Assembly: GCA_016840595.1 (NCBI GenBank)
Contig: JAEOSA010000100.1
Span: forward strand, 1 to 7,078
Reading direction: 5' to 3'
Source: Candidatus Hermodarchaeota archaeon
GTDB lineage: Archaea; Asgardarchaeota; Hermodarchaeia; Hermodarchaeales; Hermodarchaeaceae
DNA: 7,078 bases
In this document: positions 5,952 through 7,078 of the stretch, one piece after another
How the letters are laid out: each line of letters opens with the position of its first letter
Numbering within the stretch: position 1 is the first letter of the stretch
Program-made: the position numbers and the translations under genes
Notes under the pieces: generated by a model
The model's database searches: none
Seen by the model: the letters and a program-made list of their open reading frames with translations, nothing else
What the model was told of the DNA's origin: nothing

Positions 5952-6449
5952 ATGTTTTCGAGAAATCTGAAGATTATTCTAACAGTATCAACGATTTCTG
6001 TTATCATTTCATTTCTAGGACTCTTCATTTTATTGTTATTAAGGTCAGTTTTGTTGGTAACCGTGTTTCTTGGGTTTTGGATATTAACGAATTTCGCAGG
6101 AGGAGTAATTTGCTCACAATGCCCATTTAGAAGCAAGAAATGCGTTGGGGTGTGTCAATTATACTTCATGCCTTTAATATCGAAAATCCTTTATCGAAAA
6201 GACCAGTACAGTGAAAAAGCGCTAACACTCAGTGCCAAATTGGTAGGCATTTTCGGTACCTTGTGTTACCTAATCGGATTTGTTTCCGCATTTCTCCTGT
6301 ATTGGAATGATCTCCTCCTCTTTGTCGCAATATTACTCGTATTCTTCACGGTACATCTGATTCTATCATTTCTGTTTTTGTGCCCTAATTGCCCAAATAA
6401 ACAACACTGCCCCATGGCCAAAGTAAGCAAAGCAATGGGCAAACATTAA
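5952..6449 (+). CDS. Four-helix membrane protein with two Cys-x2-Cys-Pro clusters
   Basis: This 165-residue protein reads as two similar halves. Each is a helical hairpin (7-30 with 32-51, then 93-116 with 120-143) followed at once by a cysteine cluster: Cys54-x2-Cys57-Pro, Cys64 and Cys68, then Cys144-x2-Cys147-Pro and Cys153-Pro. With both clusters after even-numbered helices they lie on the same side, probably the cytoplasm given the basic N-terminus and flanks. The seven cysteines suggest bound metal or iron-sulfur centres, which would make it an electron-transfer or metal-sensing membrane protein. I do not recognise the family. The ATG is 2 nt after the methyltransferase stop, with no clear ribosome-binding site, so translation is probably coupled. 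A functional link to the methyltransferase is inferred from this spacing. Confidence 0.72.
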   Translation: MFSRNLKIILTVSTISVIISFLGLFILLLLRSVLLVTVFLGFWILTNFAGGVICSQCPFRSKKCVGVCQLYFMPLISKILYRKDQYSEKALTLSAKLVGIFGTLCYLIGFVSAFLLYWNDLLLFVAILLVFFTVHLILSFLFLCPNCPNKQHCPMAKVSKAMGKH

Positions 6450-6760
6450 AACACTCCATCAATAGGCGATACCGGTTTTAGCCACAACCCCATCCCACAG
6501 CCTTCATGTCCCTCAAGGATAATGAGGAGTTGATCACCCTTCAGCGTTTTCACACGGTGAGTTTTCCTTCCACCACTGGACGTAGTGGTCGTTGCTACAA
6601 AACTGCAAGACTCCGTCCTCATCATCAGTGTCGCCTTCGATGCCTTCATCGAACTCCTCTCAACAGGCTTGACATGTCCCAGGGGTGTCGGTTCGGGGTT
6701 ACCGAACCAGAGGATACGCTGGTATTCTAGCCGGGGGACACCAATGTGAGGACTGGTCCA
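6446..6760 (-). mobile_element. Possible remnant of an IS605/IS1341-type TnpB C-terminal tail
   Basis: A minus-strand frame is open for 104 codons (6760 down to a TAA at 6448-6446) but has a TGA just upstream and no credible start for a whole gene. Its reading contains GNPEPTPLGHVKPVERSS, then MKASKATLMMRTESCSF and a Ser/Thr-rich stretch. From memory this resembles the poorly conserved tail after the zinc ribbon in archaeal TnpB/OrfB proteins, where runs such as PTPxE or VKPVE are common. No CxxC zinc ribbon or catalytic motif is present, so this could only be the 3' end. The GC content is much higher than nearby, which fits an insertion. Its TAA overlaps the stop of the upstream plus-strand gene. 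It could instead be the antisense of a structured RNA. Low confidence. Confidence 0.33.
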
Positions 6761-6830
6761 TCAGGGGTTGTGCTTTCGGTGGGCATTTGTTATCTTAATA
6801 TGCTGGTGAAGGGGCACCTTTCTTTTTAAT
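6450..6830 (+). other. GC-rich block with strong RNA-folding potential, no intact gene
   Basis: This block sits between the Cys-cluster gene and the next promoter. By hand count 6481-6780 is about 54% G+C, while stretches such as 5281-5340 and 5941-6000 are 25-30%. It holds these hairpins: CCTCA/TGAGG (6511-6515 with 6523-6527), ACCACT/AGTGGT (6572-6577 with 6584-6589), GGTTCGG/CCGAACC (6690-6696 with 6702-6708) and AGGATAC/GTATTCT (6711-6717 with 6722-6728). GGTGTC (6684-6689) pairs with GACACC (6737-6742) and closes the last two into a three-way junction. It ends at a hairpin with a T-tract. It could be a non-coding RNA, a long structured 3' UTR of the operon, or the 3' end of an insertion sequence (see the TnpB-like frame). 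I could not match it to RNase P or SRP RNA. Confidence 0.5.
6805..6827 (+). terminator. Hairpin plus T-tract terminator at the end of the GC-rich block
   Basis: GGTG (6805-6808) pairs with CACC (6815-6818) around a 6-nt loop, followed at once by eight T in nine bases (6819-6827). On the plus strand it would end transcripts coming from the methyltransferase operon or from a separate RNA in the GC-rich block. Confidence 0.5.
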
Positions 6831-6865
6831 TAGTAAACTCCTTTAGATTTGTTATACTTAACAAC

Positions 6866-6899
6866 ATGTGAGTATAGTTACATTTTGTGACCCCAAATT
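6866..6899 (+). repeat. 34-bp conserved upstream element, copy 2
   Basis: The second copy of the element at 5301-5334, in the same orientation relative to the downstream gene. TGTGA lies at 6867-6871 and 6886-6890, with the same 19-bp period as copy 1, and a third TGTGA lies at 6899-6903. It ends 11 bp before the TATA-like box at 6911-6920. Flanks outside the 34 bp are not similar, so this is not a longer duplicated segment. Confidence 0.7.
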
Positions 6900-6910
6900 G
6901 TGAGTCCGCC

Positions 6911-6920
6911 TTTTAAATAA
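6911..6920 (+). promoter_or_regulatory. TATA-like box of the last gene, with downstream dyad
   Basis: TTTTAAATAA, preceded by CCGCC, is a good archaeal TATA box. Transcription would begin near 6940, about 25 nt before the ATG. Just after the box is the dyad ATACC-TT-GGTAT (6924-6935), placed where a repressor could block the start. Confidence 0.55.
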
Positions 6921-6964
6921 CTAATACCTTGGTATCATTAGCGAAATGTCTGGAGACATGTAAA

Positions 6965-7078
6965 ATGGGTGAAAAACTACAGTTCAAAAATGAACATGAA
7001 CTCAAATTGGGTCACATCAAAGGTGATGTGAAAGTTGAGAACTGTCGAACGATCGTCCCAGAAAAAGGGAAGGAAATC
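6965..7078 (+). CDS. N-terminus of a possible bactofilin-like polymer-forming protein (runs off window)
   Basis: Only 38 codons are present. The start is supported by GGAG at 6952-6955, nine bases before the ATG, and by the TATA box and 34-bp element upstream. The peptide begins MGEKLQFKNEHELKLGHIKG and continues with a short strand-like stretch (DVKVENCRTIVPEKGKEI). The lack of a signal peptide and the LGHIKGDVKVENC pattern resemble starts of archaeal polymer-forming cytoskeletal (bactofilin-like) proteins, which form beta-helical filaments. This is recall from a short fragment and could be wrong. The ribosome-binding site lies in a small inverted repeat (6946-6951 with 6954-6959). It shares the upstream element with the methyltransferase operon. 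Confidence 0.6.
   Translation, partial: MGEKLQFKNEHELKLGHIKGDVKVENCRTIVPEKGKEI

Noticed and set aside
5933..6136. Minus-strand frame opposite the start of the Cys-cluster gene
   Set aside because: Low-complexity antisense shadow without ribosome-binding site; the plus-strand gene is much better supported.
6541..6625. Minus-strand ATGATGA (C box-like, 6619-6625) and CTGA (D box-like, 6541-6544)
   Set aside because: The spacing is longer than usual for archaeal C/D RNAs and no convincing C'/D' pair or terminal stem was found, so these are probably chance matches.
6506..6730. Plus-strand open frame of 74 codons in the GC-rich block
   Set aside because: Its composition is rich in Arg, Cys and His with no domain pattern, it has no ribosome-binding site, and it is antisense to the TnpB-like frame and the hairpins.
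6450..6830. RNase P RNA or SRP RNA in the GC-rich block
   Set aside because: I could not find the conserved RNase P core blocks or the SRP helix 8 loop sequence on either strand.

Overview
The window is AT-rich, gene-dense DNA that looks archaeal, probably from a mesophilic lineage; an Asgard-type archaeon would fit, but nothing here proves it. The grounds are a winged-helix regulator of the archaeal HTH_45 type, a DUF116 protein, TATA-like boxes about 25 bp before likely transcription starts, T-tract ends, and a mix of Shine-Dalgarno and weakly led genes. No rRNA, tRNA or CRISPR array was found.

Layout. Positions 1-559 (minus) hold the N-terminal 186 residues of an EamA/DMT-type transporter cut by the window edge. 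It diverges from a DUF116 cysteine protein (674-1216, plus) across a 114-bp gap with a palindromic TATA-like box. A YbjN-like small protein (1311-1718, minus) diverges from a plus-strand run of three genes: winged-helix regulator (1895-2203), four-helix membrane protein (2254-2781) and thioredoxin-reductase-like flavoprotein (2843-3805). The flavoprotein gene meets a HAD-family gene (3802-4545, minus) head-on, with the two stop codons overlapping. An FMN-type PPOX/FDOR protein follows (4713-5192, minus).

The second half is the more unusual part. An ICMT/PEMT-type membrane methyltransferase (5440-5949) lies 2 nt ahead of a four-helix membrane protein with two Cys-x2-Cys-Pro clusters (5952-6449), so they are almost certainly co-transcribed. 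Next is a block of about 380 bp with no convincing intact gene. It is clearly GC-richer than its surroundings (about 54% by hand count over 6481-6780, against roughly 25-30% in nearby sampled stretches). It contains several strong hairpins, a hairpin plus T-tract terminator, and a minus-strand open frame that resembles the C-terminal tail of a TnpB/IS605 OrfB protein. The window ends in the first 38 codons of a gene that may encode a bactofilin-like polymer-forming protein.

The clearest undescribed signal is a 34-bp element, 31/34 identical, just upstream of the TATA-like boxes of both the methyltransferase operon (5301-5334) and the last gene (6866-6899). It suggests one transcription factor controls a membrane-modification operon and a possible cytoskeletal or surface scaffold gene. 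Other points of note are a flavoprotein with an intact CxxC but a degenerate NAD(P)H loop, a 12-bp stem enclosing that gene's start codon, and a HAD protein lacking the second catalytic Asp.
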